A stretch of 64,000 bases of DNA from Candidatus Desulfosporosinus nitrosoreducens (lineage in GTDB: Bacteria > Bacillota > Desulfitobacteriia > Desulfitobacteriales > Desulfitobacteriaceae), in assembly GCF_030954495.1 (NCBI RefSeq), contig NZ_JAVHUW010000065.1, positions 186,001 to 250,000 of the forward strand, given 5' to 3'. Numbering within the stretch: the first letter of the stretch is position 1; every line of letters begins with the position of its first letter. This document shows positions 24,811-33,941 of the stretch, one piece after another. A model generated the notes under the pieces. It was not told the origin of the DNA and made no database searches. It worked only from the letters and a program-made list of their open reading frames with translations. A program made the position numbers and the translations under genes.

Positions 24811-27258
24811 ATGACCAAAAAGGTAATCATAGTTGGCGGTGTGGCCGGAGGAGCCTCTGCTGCCGCACGCCTCAGAAGACTTGATGAAGAAGCCCGAATC
24901 CTATTGTTTGAAAGAGATGACTATATTTCTTTCGCCAACTGCGGCCTGCCCTATTATATCGGTGAAACGATCAAAGAAAGAGATAAACTTCTCGTCCAAA
25001 CTCCTGAGAACATGAAAGCCAGGTTTAAGATGGATGTGAGGACCAACAGTGAAGTCATTGGCATCGACACGGACAAGAAAAAAGTGACGGTCAGAAGCAA
25101 GGATCAGGGAATGTATGAAGAATCCTATGACGCTCTGGTGTTATCGCCGGGAGCTAAAGCTCTGCGGCCCAATATCCCGGGGATAGACAGTTCCAGGATT
25201 TTTACCTTGAGAAACATTCCGGACACGGATAGAGTCAAGGCCTATGTTGATCAAAAGAGTGTTAAGAGCGCCATAGTGATTGGCGGAGGTTTTATCGGGG
25301 TTGAAATGGCCGAAAACCTGGTTGAGAGAGGTCTAAAGGTTACTTTAGTCGAAGCCGCCCCGCATATTTTAGCGCCGTTTGACTCAGACATGGTGGTAAT
25401 GGCTGAAAAAGAGTTAGTTGAAAATGGCGTGGATTTAATGTTAGGTGACGGCGTCAAAGCCTTTAAAGAGGCTGGCAGCCAAATCGAAGTAACCTTGGGC
25501 AGTGAAACGATTGTGACGGCTGATCTCGTCATTCTGGCCATTGGGGTAGTACCTGAAACTGCTTTTTTAAACGGCTCGGGAATAGAGTTAGGGCCCAAAG
25601 GCCATATCATCGTTGATGAAAGAATGCGAACCAATATAATGGATATTTACGCCGTAGGGGATGCCGTGGAGGTTGTCGACTTTATTACCGGAGAAAAGAC
25701 GGCCGTTCCTTTGGCGGGGCCGGCAAATAAGCAGGGAAGAATCGCCGCCGATAATATTGCAGGCTTGGATTCCAGGTATAAGGGGACGCAAGGAACCTCG
25801 ATCCTCAAAGTTTTCAGCTTAACGGCCGCCAGTACGGGAGCTAATGAGCGCACTCTGCAAAAAGCCCGTCTGCCTTATCAGGCCATCTACGTCCATCCGG
25901 TGGCTCACGCCTCCTATTACCCGGCCGCCTTACCGTTGACCTTGAAACTGATTTTTAATGATCAAGGCCAGGTATTGGGAGCCCAGGGAATCGGGTACGA
26001 TGGTGTTGACAAACGAATTGATGTTATTGCCGCGGTCATTCGTTTAAAAGGCACGGTAGATGATTTAGCCGAATTGGAATTAGCCTATGCACCGCCGTTC
26101 TCAGCGGCTAAAGACCCGGTAAATATGGCCGGATTCACAGCCCAAAACGTGCTGGCCGGCCGAACTCATGTGGCGTCCTGGAAGGATATGGAGCCTGCCA
26201 AACTGAGCGATTCAACCCTTCTCGATGTACGGACGGAAGAGGAATACAACAATGGCCATGTACCCGGCTCTCTGAACATTCCTCTGGATAGTTTAAGAGA
26301 CAGAATGGGCGAGTTGGACAGGAATAAACCGGTAATAGCCTATTGCCAGGTTGGTTTAAGAGGGTATATAGCCGACAGGATTCTGACCCAAAACGGCTAT
26401 AGTGTCTTAAACATTACCGGCGGCTATAAAACGATCTCCCTGCAGGAATTCCAGCCTCAAAACCACGGTTCAGAAAGCCGGTCTTCCGCTCCGGAATTAA
26501 GCGGGACGAATGCTCCGCAGGGGAGTTTTGCTAAAAGTATTGATGCTTGCGGGTTGTGCTGTCCCGGGCCCTTAATGCAGGTTAAGGCCGCTATGGATAC
26601 TTTGAAGCAAGGACAAATACTCAGGATTTCGGCATCGGACCCGGGTTTTTATGAAGATATTAAAGCCTGGAGCAAACGGACCGATAATCAACTGCTGGAC
26701 GTTGCCAGAGCCGGAGGCATTATTACGGCGTTTATCCAAAAAGGAGCTCATAATAACTCAATTCAGCAGCCACCGGCAGCGGTCTTAAAGGATAATAAAA
26801 CAATGGTTGTCTTTAGCGGGGATTTAGACAAAGCCATAGCCTCCTTCATTATCGCTAATGGGGCAGTGGCCATGGGAAAAAAAGTTACGATGTTTTTCAC
26901 CTTTTGGGGCCTGAACATCCTGCGTAAACACGAAAAGGTCAGGACTCAAAAGGGCTTAATGGATAAGATGTTCAGCCTGATGATGCCGAGGGGAAGCAAG
27001 CGCCTTAAATTATCGAACATGAATATGCTCGGTATAGGCGGAAAAATGATCCGAAAGGTTATGAAGGACAAAAATGTTTCTTCCCTGGAAGAACTCATCG
27101 CGGCCGCCATGGCAAATGGAGTGGAGGTAGTGGCCTGTCAAATGTCCATGGATGTCATGGGCTTAAAGCAGGAGGAACTGCTGGACGGTGTGAAAATTGG
27201 CGGAGTTGGCTATTATTTGGGAGAAGCCGAGGATTCAAACGTTAATTTGTTTATTTAA
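24811..27258 (+). CDS. CoA-disulfide reductase - rhodanese - TusA - DsrE fusion
   Basis: This 815-residue protein joins four sulfur-handling units. Residues 1-445 form a CoA-disulfide-reductase-like flavoprotein with GGVAGGASAA for FAD and the redox cysteine in SFANCGLPYYIG (Cys44). Residues about 455-545 are a rhodanese with active cysteine in AYCQVGLRG (about 512). Residues about 575-650 are a TusA domain with CGLCCPGPL. Residues about 660-815 are a DsrE/DsrF-like domain with Cys in VVACQMSMD. Persulfide could be passed from domain to domain and reduced with NAD(P)H. GGAGG precedes the ATG. The CsoR/CstR-like operator upstream fits control by reactive sulfur. Confidence 0.9.
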   Translation: MTKKVIIVGGVAGGASAAARLRRLDEEARILLFERDDYISFANCGLPYYIGETIKERDKLLVQTPENMKARFKMDVRTNSEVIGIDTDKKKVTVRSKDQGMYEESYDALVLSPGAKALRPNIPGIDSSRIFTLRNIPDTDRVKAYVDQKSVKSAIVIGGGFIGVEMAENLVERGLKVTLVEAAPHILAPFDSDMVVMAEKELVENGVDLMLGDGVKAFKEAGSQIEVTLGSETIVTADLVILAIGVVPETAFLNGSGIELGPKGHIIVDERMRTNIMDIYAVGDAVEVVDFITGEKTAVPLAGPANKQGRIAADNIAGLDSRYKGTQGTSILKVFSLTAASTGANERTLQKARLPYQAIYVHPVAHASYYPAALPLTLKLIFNDQGQVLGAQGIGYDGVDKRIDVIAAVIRLKGTVDDLAELELAYAPPFSAAKDPVNMAGFTAQNVLAGRTHVASWKDMEPAKLSDSTLLDVRTEEEYNNGHVPGSLNIPLDSLRDRMGELDRNKPVIAYCQVGLRGYIADRILTQNGYSVLNITGGYKTISLQEFQPQNHGSESRSSAPELSGTNAPQGSFAKSIDACGLCCPGPLMQVKAAMDTLKQGQILRISASDPGFYEDIKAWSKRTDNQLLDVARAGGIITAFIQKGAHNNSIQQPPAAVLKDNKTMVVFSGDLDKAIASFIIANGAVAMGKKVTMFFTFWGLNILRKHEKVRTQKGLMDKMFSLMMPRGSKRLKLSNMNMLGIGGKMIRKVMKDKNVSSLEELIAAAMANGVEVVACQMSMDVMGLKQEELLDGVKIGGVGYYLGEAEDSNVNLFI

Positions 27259-27297
27259 ACCCAACAAAGCTTAATAGTCTTGGTCCCGTTAAACGGT

Positions 27298-27325
27298 CAG
27301 CCCGGAGATCTAAGTCTCCGGGCTG
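27298..27325 (+). terminator. hairpin after the sulfur-transfer fusion
   Basis: CAGCCCGGAGA and TCTCCGGGCTG form a perfect 11-base stem with a six-base loop. No T-tract follows, so the call rests on position and stem strength. The sequence up to 27484 contains nothing else recognised. Confidence 0.5.
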
Positions 27326-27484
27326 TACTGATTTACTGAAGCGGGAGTGGGCTTTTTATTGACATATTAGTGCTTACCACAAATGGCCTTCTTTTGCTTT
27401 CTCAAAGAGGCTATTAGCATGGACATAAAAACAGAACGGCAAGCTTTAGGATTTTAGCCAAGCAGAGTTTGCTATGACCTTTCT

Positions 27485-28561
27485 TTAAGATTTGGCGGAA
27501 TAAGCCGCAAGGATCTGCTGGATAAGCTCTTGCCGGCTTTCAGGTGTCTCGATTTTGAAGTGCTCCAGATAATCGGATACTTGCTTTGGGGAACCGCTTC
27601 GGCCGACGATGGCATAAGCTAAGTAGAATAAAGAGGTACCCCAATTGACTTTTTCACCCTGCTTGTTTTTGAGCCCGTTTTGCGGAAAATTCAGGAGATC
27701 ATCGCCGATGTTCTGAACGATTTCATCGAGTTCCCCGATGGTTTTCACTCCCAGGTAACTAAAGACTGTGGTGAGATAGCCAAAAAAACGATCCTTCAAC
27801 TCCAAATCAGCCTTGACGATATGACTGATTTTCTGATCGAGTCCGCGGATATGCGGGGATTTTAAAACGTAAGATTTCAGCGAGGCCTGATTGATCAGCA
27901 CCGTAGTGGGGGTCTTTTCGATCTGAGCTTCAACTTCAGTTTCATAATTAGCCAGGTTGGAACGGATTTTGATAAATTCTTCATCCGCCAATTCCAGTAA
28001 TCCGGCTAAGCGCGAAAAGCTTCTCCGGATTTCGCGGGGAACGGCGTGTTCATTTTTATAACCTAAGTCATGTTCAATTTCAGCCCAGGTATGTTGCAAA
28101 ATGGAGCGGATTTGAATTTCCACTTTGCAATCCTTAAAGCGTTGATACTCAATAAGCTGAAGTCTAAAGGAGGGGAGCTTGACGACGTAATGCAGAGATA
28201 GGTAGCCAAATTTCTCAGGGTCAATCAATTCCCGCTTGTCCACGGAATTTGACCGGTCTACCTCGAATTCCTCCTCCACGAAACCTGCGATAAGATCCAC
28301 TTGGTCGGCAAAATAGGTGATAATCCGAATTCCGGCTAAATCAGTGATATCCTCCAGTTTGGTGTATTTATCGTCTTCCCGGTTGACCTTGCGCTTTAAG
28401 CTTTCCCGGCTCTTTACGCGGGAAGTAATGGAGTGAACGTTGACACCCTTAAGCTGAAGTATTCCTTTTAACAAGTTTTCGATGACATTGGTAAAGTCGG
28501 AATATACCGGGTAAACCTGGTCAAATTGAGCAATAATGTCCGCTGAATTTTGATTGGTCAT
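27485..28561 (-). CDS. RelA/SpoT-domain (p)ppGpp synthetase-like protein
   Basis: This 358-residue protein carries a RelA/SpoT nucleotidyltransferase domain in about residues 15-190: VKSRESLKRKV, KLEDITDLAGIRIITYF, then GYLSLHYVV and VEIQIRSILQHTWAEIEHDLGYK. These are the substrate and Mg-binding motifs of alarmone synthetases of the COG2357 group. There is no HD hydrolase, TGS or ACT domain. The C-terminal 150 residues form a helical region (LELKDRFFGYLTTVFSYLG) I do not recognise. It is larger than RelP/RelQ small synthetases and may answer a specific signal. No strong ribosome site is visible before the ATG. Confidence 0.82.
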   Translation of the reverse strand: MTNQNSADIIAQFDQVYPVYSDFTNVIENLLKGILQLKGVNVHSITSRVKSRESLKRKVNREDDKYTKLEDITDLAGIRIITYFADQVDLIAGFVEEEFEVDRSNSVDKRELIDPEKFGYLSLHYVVKLPSFRLQLIEYQRFKDCKVEIQIRSILQHTWAEIEHDLGYKNEHAVPREIRRSFSRLAGLLELADEEFIKIRSNLANYETEVEAQIEKTPTTVLINQASLKSYVLKSPHIRGLDQKISHIVKADLELKDRFFGYLTTVFSYLGVKTIGELDEIVQNIGDDLLNFPQNGLKNKQGEKVNWGTSLFYLAYAIVGRSGSPKQVSDYLEHFKIETPESRQELIQQILAAYSAKS

Positions 28562-28705
28562 CTTGAATTTCCCTTCGGCTCGTTAGTTTCTTTTTGCTAC
28601 TTATGTTACCATATTTAGTTTGCGATATAAAAGACTTTTGAATCCTGCCGCCACCGTTATTGGGCTGAGAGATAACCGGAATCCAGTTCGGATTTAACCA
28701 TTGAT

Positions 28706-28776
28706 TAAAAATAAAAAATAAGCCGCCGTTAGCGGCAGTGCCCAGCGTAAAGCTGACTGCTGCGAAACGGCGGCTT
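28706..28776 (-). terminator. terminator of the PNPOx-family gene
   Basis: AAGCCGCCGTT and AACGGCGGCTT form a perfect 11-base outer stem (28720-28730 with 28766-28776) with further pairing inside. On the minus strand it is followed by a T-rich stretch. It lies about 30 bp after the stop of the gene. Confidence 0.75.
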
Positions 28777-28805
28777 GTCATGTCCCGGATCTCTTAAATC
28801 GTCAA

Positions 28806-29198
28806 TCAGAACTTGATTATTTTAGGTTCACCGGCAAAGGAAGATATCGTAGCTGTTGCGTCTTTCAAATACAGGACCAGAGTGTTGGCATCGGTTGCGG
28901 AATAGTGGGACTGAAGGGAAGGATAACTGTCAAGCAAGCTTTGCTTTGCTTCAACACGGTCATCTTCTACGGCAACGGCCTGAACACGAATCCACTCTTG
29001 CCCATTGAAAGCGCAAATTTCAATTTTGGGATTTGCTTTCATTTGTTGAGCAACGTTTTTTGATTTACCGGTCTGAATGTAAAGTTTACCTTCAAAGATA
29101 TTGACGGTTCCGAAAGGGCGAACACGCGGCTGATCTCCGTCAACGGTTGCTAGGTAATATGTCTGGCACTTTTTTAAAAAATCAAAAACTTCTTGCAT
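28806..29198 (-). CDS. pyridoxamine 5'-phosphate oxidase-fold flavoprotein
   Basis: This 130-residue protein matches the small split-barrel FMN-binding family (PF01243 type): YYLATVDGDQPRVRPFG near the start, then KLYIQTGKSKNVAQQMKANP and IEICAFNGQEWIRVQ. Members bind FMN or F420-like cofactors and often act on small redox substrates. It is transcribed away from an HxlR-family regulator, a frequent pairing, with a palindromic operator between them. GGAGG lies before the ATG. Confidence 0.85.
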   Translation of the reverse strand: MQEVFDFLKKCQTYYLATVDGDQPRVRPFGTVNIFEGKLYIQTGKSKNVAQQMKANPKIEICAFNGQEWIRVQAVAVEDDRVEAKQSLLDSYPSLQSHYSATDANTLVLYLKDATATISSFAGEPKIIKF

Positions 29199-29274
29199 GG
29201 GAAACCTCCTTAAATTTTATACACTAAATTTATAATAAAAGCCTTGAAATAACAAGTACGATTATTTATTATAC

Positions 29275-29296
29275 ATAGTATCTAGATAGATACTAT
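29275..29296. promoter_or_regulatory. palindromic operator between PNPOx and HxlR genes
   Basis: ATAGTATCTA is repeated as a perfect inverted repeat with a two-base centre, twelve bases before the HxlR start codon. HxlR proteins usually bind such sites and repress both divergent genes. Confidence 0.65.
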
Positions 29297-29308
29297 AAGG
29301 AGGCAATT

Positions 29309-29656
29309 ATGGAGGCGGAGAACGATTTATTTGGGAAATGTCCTTATACAACCGCTCAGAAGGTTCTTTCCGGTAAATGGTCAATCCTTATTCTTTACCA
29401 TCTCGGGAAAAAGACCATGCGCTTTGGTGAATTGCAGCGGCAGTTGCCTGATTTGACCCAGTCAACCCTGACCAAACAGTTACGCGCTTTGGAGGAGAAC
29501 GGATTAATTGAAAGAAAGGTTTATCCGCAGGTCCCGCCCAAGGTCGAATACTCGTTAAGCGATATCGGGATAAAGTTTAAAAAGGTCTTGGCCGAATTGG
29601 CAATTTGGGGCAATGAATACATCGAAACTTTGAAGAATAAGAGTTTGGAAATCTGA
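29309..29656 (+). CDS. HxlR-family transcriptional regulator
   Basis: This 115-residue winged-helix regulator shows the full HxlR signature: a cysteine near the N-terminus (FGKCPYTTAQKVLSGKWS), then FGELQRQLPDLTQSTLTKQLRALEENGLI and YSLSDIGIKF. The cysteine at about residue 10 could sense quinones, aldehydes or oxidants, as in HypR and YodB. It is divergent from the PNPOx-family gene, which is its likely target. GGAGG precedes the ATG, and the palindrome overlaps the promoter region. Confidence 0.9.
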   Translation: MEAENDLFGKCPYTTAQKVLSGKWSILILYHLGKKTMRFGELQRQLPDLTQSTLTKQLRALEENGLIERKVYPQVPPKVEYSLSDIGIKFKKVLAELAIWGNEYIETLKNKSLEI

Positions 29657-30002
29657 GACCTGCTTTCATGCCTTAGGCGTATGGCTAATTTTCAAGGTTC
29701 GATATATGTTTTAGTTTGAACCGATTTGGTTGAAAAATACGGTTCTCCCTCTTGATAAAGGTGTTAATGGTATTATTGGGATAACCGTGGCTTAAAGGGA
29801 AATCTTTGCTCGCTGAGTCTGAGGGATTAGTGGGTACTGGTAAGACAGTCAGCCTTGCCGTTGATTACCGGGACTTTTGCAGGGTGAACCCGAATAGAAC
29901 GAATAAACTGCATTTCGAAACTTAAGATATTGTTCCAGTATTATTTAACGGCTTAATATTCTTGTGTTTGGTACATTATGGGAAGGTCTAAATGCATAGA
30001 TG

Positions 30003-30367
30003 GAATTTTAGTGCCAGGAATGTCTCCAGGTAATCATGGAAGTGCAGGAAAATGAAAGTCAGGAGAGGCAAACAAAGGGAACAAAGCTTTACGAACTGCT
30101 TTAGTAGAAGCTGCCAATGCTGCATCGCATACGAAAGATACCTATTAGCTGCCAAACACCTGCCTTGCTGCCCGAAGAGGTAAGAACTGTGCCGCCGTAG
30201 CTGTTGGACATTCCATTTTGGTTTCCATTTACTATTTACTAAAGACACGCCAAATGTATAAAGATTTAGGTGCCAACTATATCGATTATTCCAAAAAGCA
30301 AGCAGCCATTAGAAGATATCTTAAATCGCCAGAAAATCTAGGGGTAAATGTTCAAGTAGTTTCTTAA
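30003..30367 (+). mobile_element. IS110-family transposase relic
   Basis: One frame encodes the C-terminal IS116/IS110/IS902 domain with two in-frame stops (TGA near 30053 and a TAG later). Recognisable parts are NKGNKALRTALVEAANAAS, NCAAVAVGHSILVSIYYLL and YIDYSKKQAAIRRYL. The DEDD half is missing, and no element ends were found. The sequence before it (29657-30000) gave no recognisable gene. Confidence 0.75.
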
Positions 30368-30540
30368 AAATCCTAGGTGTCTCAAATGGGGTACCTAAAG
30401 AATATTTTAAGGGCTTAGGAGGGCGTTTTTGTCCATTAGGTTAGTTTTTTAAGTTCATATATTTTTCGGGGTAGAAACTTTAAATAATCTATTGATTTTT
30501 ATAATTGACAGAAGTATTATATAAATAACATAATTTATTT

Positions 30541-30671
30541 TGCAACAATGTTCCTGCTACAGGAACAAAAATGTAAAGATTAATAAATTTTAATAATAAC
30601 AGTATTTCTATTTTTATAATCAAAAATTGCAACGTTGTTCCCACAGTGGGAACAACGAAGATTAATGTAAT
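30541..30671. promoter_or_regulatory. two matching palindromes upstream of the IclR gene
   Basis: GTTCCTGCTACAGGAAC (30550-30566) and GTTCCCACAGTGGGAAC (30637-30653) are related 17-base palindromes 87 bp apart. Each is preceded by TTGCAAC and followed by an AAGATTAAT segment. The second extends to a perfect 25-base palindrome (30634-30658). They are probably operators for the IclR regulator that starts 260 bp downstream. The remaining bases up to the gene are AT-rich with no gene. Confidence 0.6.
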
Positions 30672-30915
30672 GCCGACTGAGCATTGTTCGGGAGAAAGTT
30701 TGTAACATCATTGCCCTCTATTTATTTCAATATAATGAGCTGAGTTTAACTGACAAAAAGCAACATTACACTTTAACGGAGTCTTAGGTTTGCTGACAGC
30801 TAGTACAGTTTGGAGCTATAATCTAGTAAATAAATGTATTTTAATAATCTTGGGGTAAATTTAATACAACGATAATGCAAAGATGATATTTCAAAGTGAG
30901 AGAGGTAAATCAAGT

Positions 30916-31689
30916 ATGACAAAAGAGAAACCAGTTACTGTGATTCAAAACATAGCACGAGCACTCGAAATTCTTTCTTGTTTTTCTATTAACCAACCGG
31001 AGTTGGGTATCTCTGAAATAGCCACTCAATTGGGAATTTACAGGAGCACGGTTTACCGGGTTTTAAAAACACTTGAACAATATGGTTATGTAATTCAGAA
31101 TTCACAGAACCAGAGATATCGTCTCGGGTTTAAGTTTTTTGATTTAGGAACAGTAGTTATTTCAAAACTGGAAGTACGGGATGTGGCATTACCATATATG
31201 CAGAGATTATGCGCTGAAACAAGAGAGACAATCGCACTTAATGTTGCTGATAATGATGAGCGGGTTTGCATTGAAAAAGTGGAAAGTCCGGAATCCATTA
31301 GAAATGTTATTCCGATAGGATATCGCAACCCGATTTACTTTACCGCTGCGGGCAAAGCACTTTTAGCCTTTTATGCTGAGGGTGATCTTGAGCGGATTAT
31401 TTCTTCGAAGCGGTTGCAAGAGTCTGCCTTAGGTAAATCAATTGATGTTGATTCATTTCGAAATGAATTACGATTAATTGCTCAACGGGGTTATGCCTTA
31501 AGCCATAGTGAGGTTAGCGCTGGTACTTCCGCAGTTGCTGCTCCCATTTACAATTACGAGCAGCATGTAATTGCCTCACTCAGTACTCATGGTCCAGAGC
31601 ATCGGTTTATGGATAAAGGGTTGGAAATTTTAATAGAGAAAACGGTGGATACAGCAAGGGAGATTTCCATTCGTTTAGGCTGGAAGTAA
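30916..31689 (+). CDS. IclR-family transcriptional regulator
   Basis: This 257-residue regulator has an N-terminal winged helix (ISEIATQLGIYRSTVYRVLKTLE, about residues 33-55) and the C-terminal IclR effector domain with AGKALLAFY and GYALSHSEVSAGTSAVAAPI landmarks. IclR proteins commonly control aromatic or organic acid catabolism, and this one heads a catabolic cluster. ATG 30916 follows AGAGAGG; an in-frame ATG at 30883 is possible. The paired palindromes upstream suggest autoregulation. Confidence 0.9.
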   Translation: MTKEKPVTVIQNIARALEILSCFSINQPELGISEIATQLGIYRSTVYRVLKTLEQYGYVIQNSQNQRYRLGFKFFDLGTVVISKLEVRDVALPYMQRLCAETRETIALNVADNDERVCIEKVESPESIRNVIPIGYRNPIYFTAAGKALLAFYAEGDLERIISSKRLQESALGKSIDVDSFRNELRLIAQRGYALSHSEVSAGTSAVAAPIYNYEQHVIASLSTHGPEHRFMDKGLEILIEKTVDTAREISIRLGWK

Positions 31690-31765
31690 AATCTTTGTTG
31701 AGAAAAATTTAAACAATTATAATTCACAATCAAATCTAAACTGTCAGATGAAAGGGGGTGATAAT

Positions 31766-32377
31766 GTGAGAACAGTGTATCAAATGGCTTTTGTAGACAT
31801 TGATAGGTGCAATGGGTGCGGTATTTGTAGTAACGTCTGCCCGGTTTTGGCGATCAGAGTAGAGAGAATAGAGGGTCAAAAAAAGGCGTTTGTAAGTGAG
31901 CAAGGGTGTCAAGCTTGTACGATTTGCGCCACCCGTTGTCCTAAACATGCTGTACAAATGATACAGCGAAGTATACCCCTTGAGATAGGGGGTGGAATTC
32001 AGCAGAAGCTAACTGAAAAAGTTGTGGAAATTTGTCGTTTGGCCCATATGTATCCGGACCAGGTAGTATGCTATTGTCATCGAGTTCAAGCGAAGGAGAT
32101 AGTAGCAGCAATCCTGGAAGGAGCTAAGTCGCCAGAAGAGGTCGCACAAAAAACCGGTGCACGAACAGGTTGCGGAGTTCTCTGTATAACAGGGGTGATC
32201 CGTTTATTACGAGGAGCAGGTATTCAGTTGGGCAAAGCTCCAGGTTACCAGTGGTATGGAGTAAGGGCTTCCATCTGGGATATCTCACCGGAAGTTATGA
32301 GCAAATATCCAGAATATTATCTTCAAGAGGACAAAGAAGCCATCGAAAAGATTTTTCCAGGAGGTGAACCGGAATAA
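31766..32377 (+). CDS. 4Fe-4S dicluster ferredoxin with BFD-like [2Fe-2S] domain
   Basis: This 203-residue protein begins with two ferredoxin motifs, CNGCGICSNVCP and CQACTICATRCP, and continues with a bacterioferritin-associated-ferredoxin-like domain: CYCHRVQAKEIVAAILEG, then TGARTGCGVLC. The last 60 residues are unassigned. Such proteins feed electrons to dehydrogenases or reductases. The GTG start at 31766 follows AAGGGGG; an ATG 18 bases upstream would place that site inside the gene. Its stop overlaps the ATG of the next gene, so translation is coupled. Confidence 0.82.
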   Translation: MRTVYQMAFVDIDRCNGCGICSNVCPVLAIRVERIEGQKKAFVSEQGCQACTICATRCPKHAVQMIQRSIPLEIGGGIQQKLTEKVVEICRLAHMYPDQVVCYCHRVQAKEIVAAILEGAKSPEEVAQKTGARTGCGVLCITGVIRLLRGAGIQLGKAPGYQWYGVRASIWDISPEVMSKYPEYYLQEDKEAIEKIFPGGEPE

Positions 32378-33825
32378 TGGTGGCATCGACATTAAGTCCA
32401 ACAAAGCCGCGAATTTCGTCATATAATATTCCACCGGAAAAATTGGGGCAGAGGGCTGCAGATTTAGCGGAGATGACCGGACTTCGTATTGAAGATCTGT
32501 TCCCCGACGCTCCGGGACCGATAAAAGCTGATTCGCCGGAAGGGATACGTAAAGAAATTCGTGAACTTACAATAAAAGAACTAAAAAAAACAGATCTGAG
32601 TAAAATTCAACCTGGAGATTCAGTCAATATATTAACATCACATCATGGTTTCAGTATTTATGGAGGTGAAGCTTATGCCGAAATGATTAGAACAATTCGG
32701 GATGAAGTGGAACGCCAATGCCAGACAAAGGATATCCGTCTCCTCGCAGGAGTAGGATTACGTTTCCGAGAAACAGAAGAATATATAAGACGTTTCGAAC
32801 TCGACAAATATTTTAATGGTAAAGCAGCGGGTATAACTCCGGTTGATGAAGGAATCCCGATAGAGACCGAGATTGGAGTACTTTTCGGAATTAAACGCGC
32901 CTATTCAGCAAAGTGGATTATCCATGCGCATAACAACGATGTGCGGGAGTTGCACTATCACAGGCAACTTGGCAGGTTGTTTAAACCATTTGCTATGTCC
33001 TATGCCACTATTGAAACCAGATCGGCTTTTCACCAAAGTATGGGGCCGCGTTCGGCAAACTTTTTGGCTAGGATGATTTATGAGTCAAAATTTGTCCAAG
33101 AAAAGTTTGTATGTTCCGTTATACTTCAAGTCGCACCAACAGGTGTAATAGGTGTTGATGCTAATAATGATCTTGTAGAACAAGACAAACTATTTGCCCG
33201 TTTAAATCTGAAGTGGTATGGAAAAATTGTAACACTTCTAAGTCATATTAAGGATGTAATTTTGATTATTGACTATCCTGGTCCAATTCCTTATACAACA
33301 GCTGGAGGTATATTGTTTGGGAATTTTTTAAATGCAAATGTGGATGAATTTAATTTAAATGTTCCGTTTACGCCTTTTACTCGTTACACAGATATGTTGT
33401 ATCCCAGTGAAGGTCCACTCCACAATGGAAAATTGCCACCACCTAACCCTGCGATCAAGGCTTTAATCGTCAATTATTCTTCTAAAGGCTATCCTGGCAC
33501 ATTTTTTGCTCAGCAATTACCAACTTTAGTAGTAGGTGCACAGGCAGACCTTCTTCGGGGGTGTGAACAAAATACTACCTTTATGGATTATGCACTTGAG
33601 GTTCCAGACCTGACCAAAGCATTGGGCTTTTCCAAACGTTTTGCTCAAACAGATCATATACTAGCCTTCGATGGAGCGATAGGTGGTTTTAATGTAAGTG
33701 AGCCATTAGCTAATCAGTTGAGAAAATTGGCGCCGAGTATAACTGAGCAAGTGGATCAAGAGCTAATGTATACTTGGTTAACACAAAGAAATCTAAAAGA
33801 AGAAAAAACGAGATCTGACGTTTAA
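32377..33825 (+). CDS. divergent LarA-family (DUF2088) nickel-pincer enzyme homologue
   Basis: This 482-residue protein resembles lactate racemase LarA. In LarA of Lactobacillus plantarum, His174, Lys184 and His200 hold the nickel-pincer nucleotide. Here His193, Lys203 and His219 have exactly the same spacing (ten and sixteen), with IETRSAFH matching the family ETIRRNH segment. The other catalytic His (108) appears to be replaced by Arg129 in AGVGLRFRETEE, where LarA has GTHRPxTxEE. So the cofactor may be kept while the chemistry differs from simple racemisation. Motif alignment was done by eye. GGAGG lies inside the upstream gene. LarB, LarC and LarE genes are not in the window. Confidence 0.6.
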   Translation: MVASTLSPTKPRISSYNIPPEKLGQRAADLAEMTGLRIEDLFPDAPGPIKADSPEGIRKEIRELTIKELKKTDLSKIQPGDSVNILTSHHGFSIYGGEAYAEMIRTIRDEVERQCQTKDIRLLAGVGLRFRETEEYIRRFELDKYFNGKAAGITPVDEGIPIETEIGVLFGIKRAYSAKWIIHAHNNDVRELHYHRQLGRLFKPFAMSYATIETRSAFHQSMGPRSANFLARMIYESKFVQEKFVCSVILQVAPTGVIGVDANNDLVEQDKLFARLNLKWYGKIVTLLSHIKDVILIIDYPGPIPYTTAGGILFGNFLNANVDEFNLNVPFTPFTRYTDMLYPSEGPLHNGKLPPPNPAIKALIVNYSSKGYPGTFFAQQLPTLVVGAQADLLRGCEQNTTFMDYALEVPDLTKALGFSKRFAQTDHILAFDGAIGGFNVSEPLANQLRKLAPSITEQVDQELMYTWLTQRNLKEEKTRSDV

Positions 33826-33941
33826 AGAAACTGGTTTTTATATCGTGGATGGGGCAAAGGGTTTGAATTATGTCTAAAGGATGTTTGAAAGGGTAAAAGT
33901 TTTTAAAAATTGGGTAACGGAATAAAAGGTGGGAACAGGAA

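Noticed and set aside
29740..29960. open stretch containing GTGKTVSLAVDYRDF
   Set aside because: It resembles a P-loop by chance; the frame is short, has no start and matches no family.
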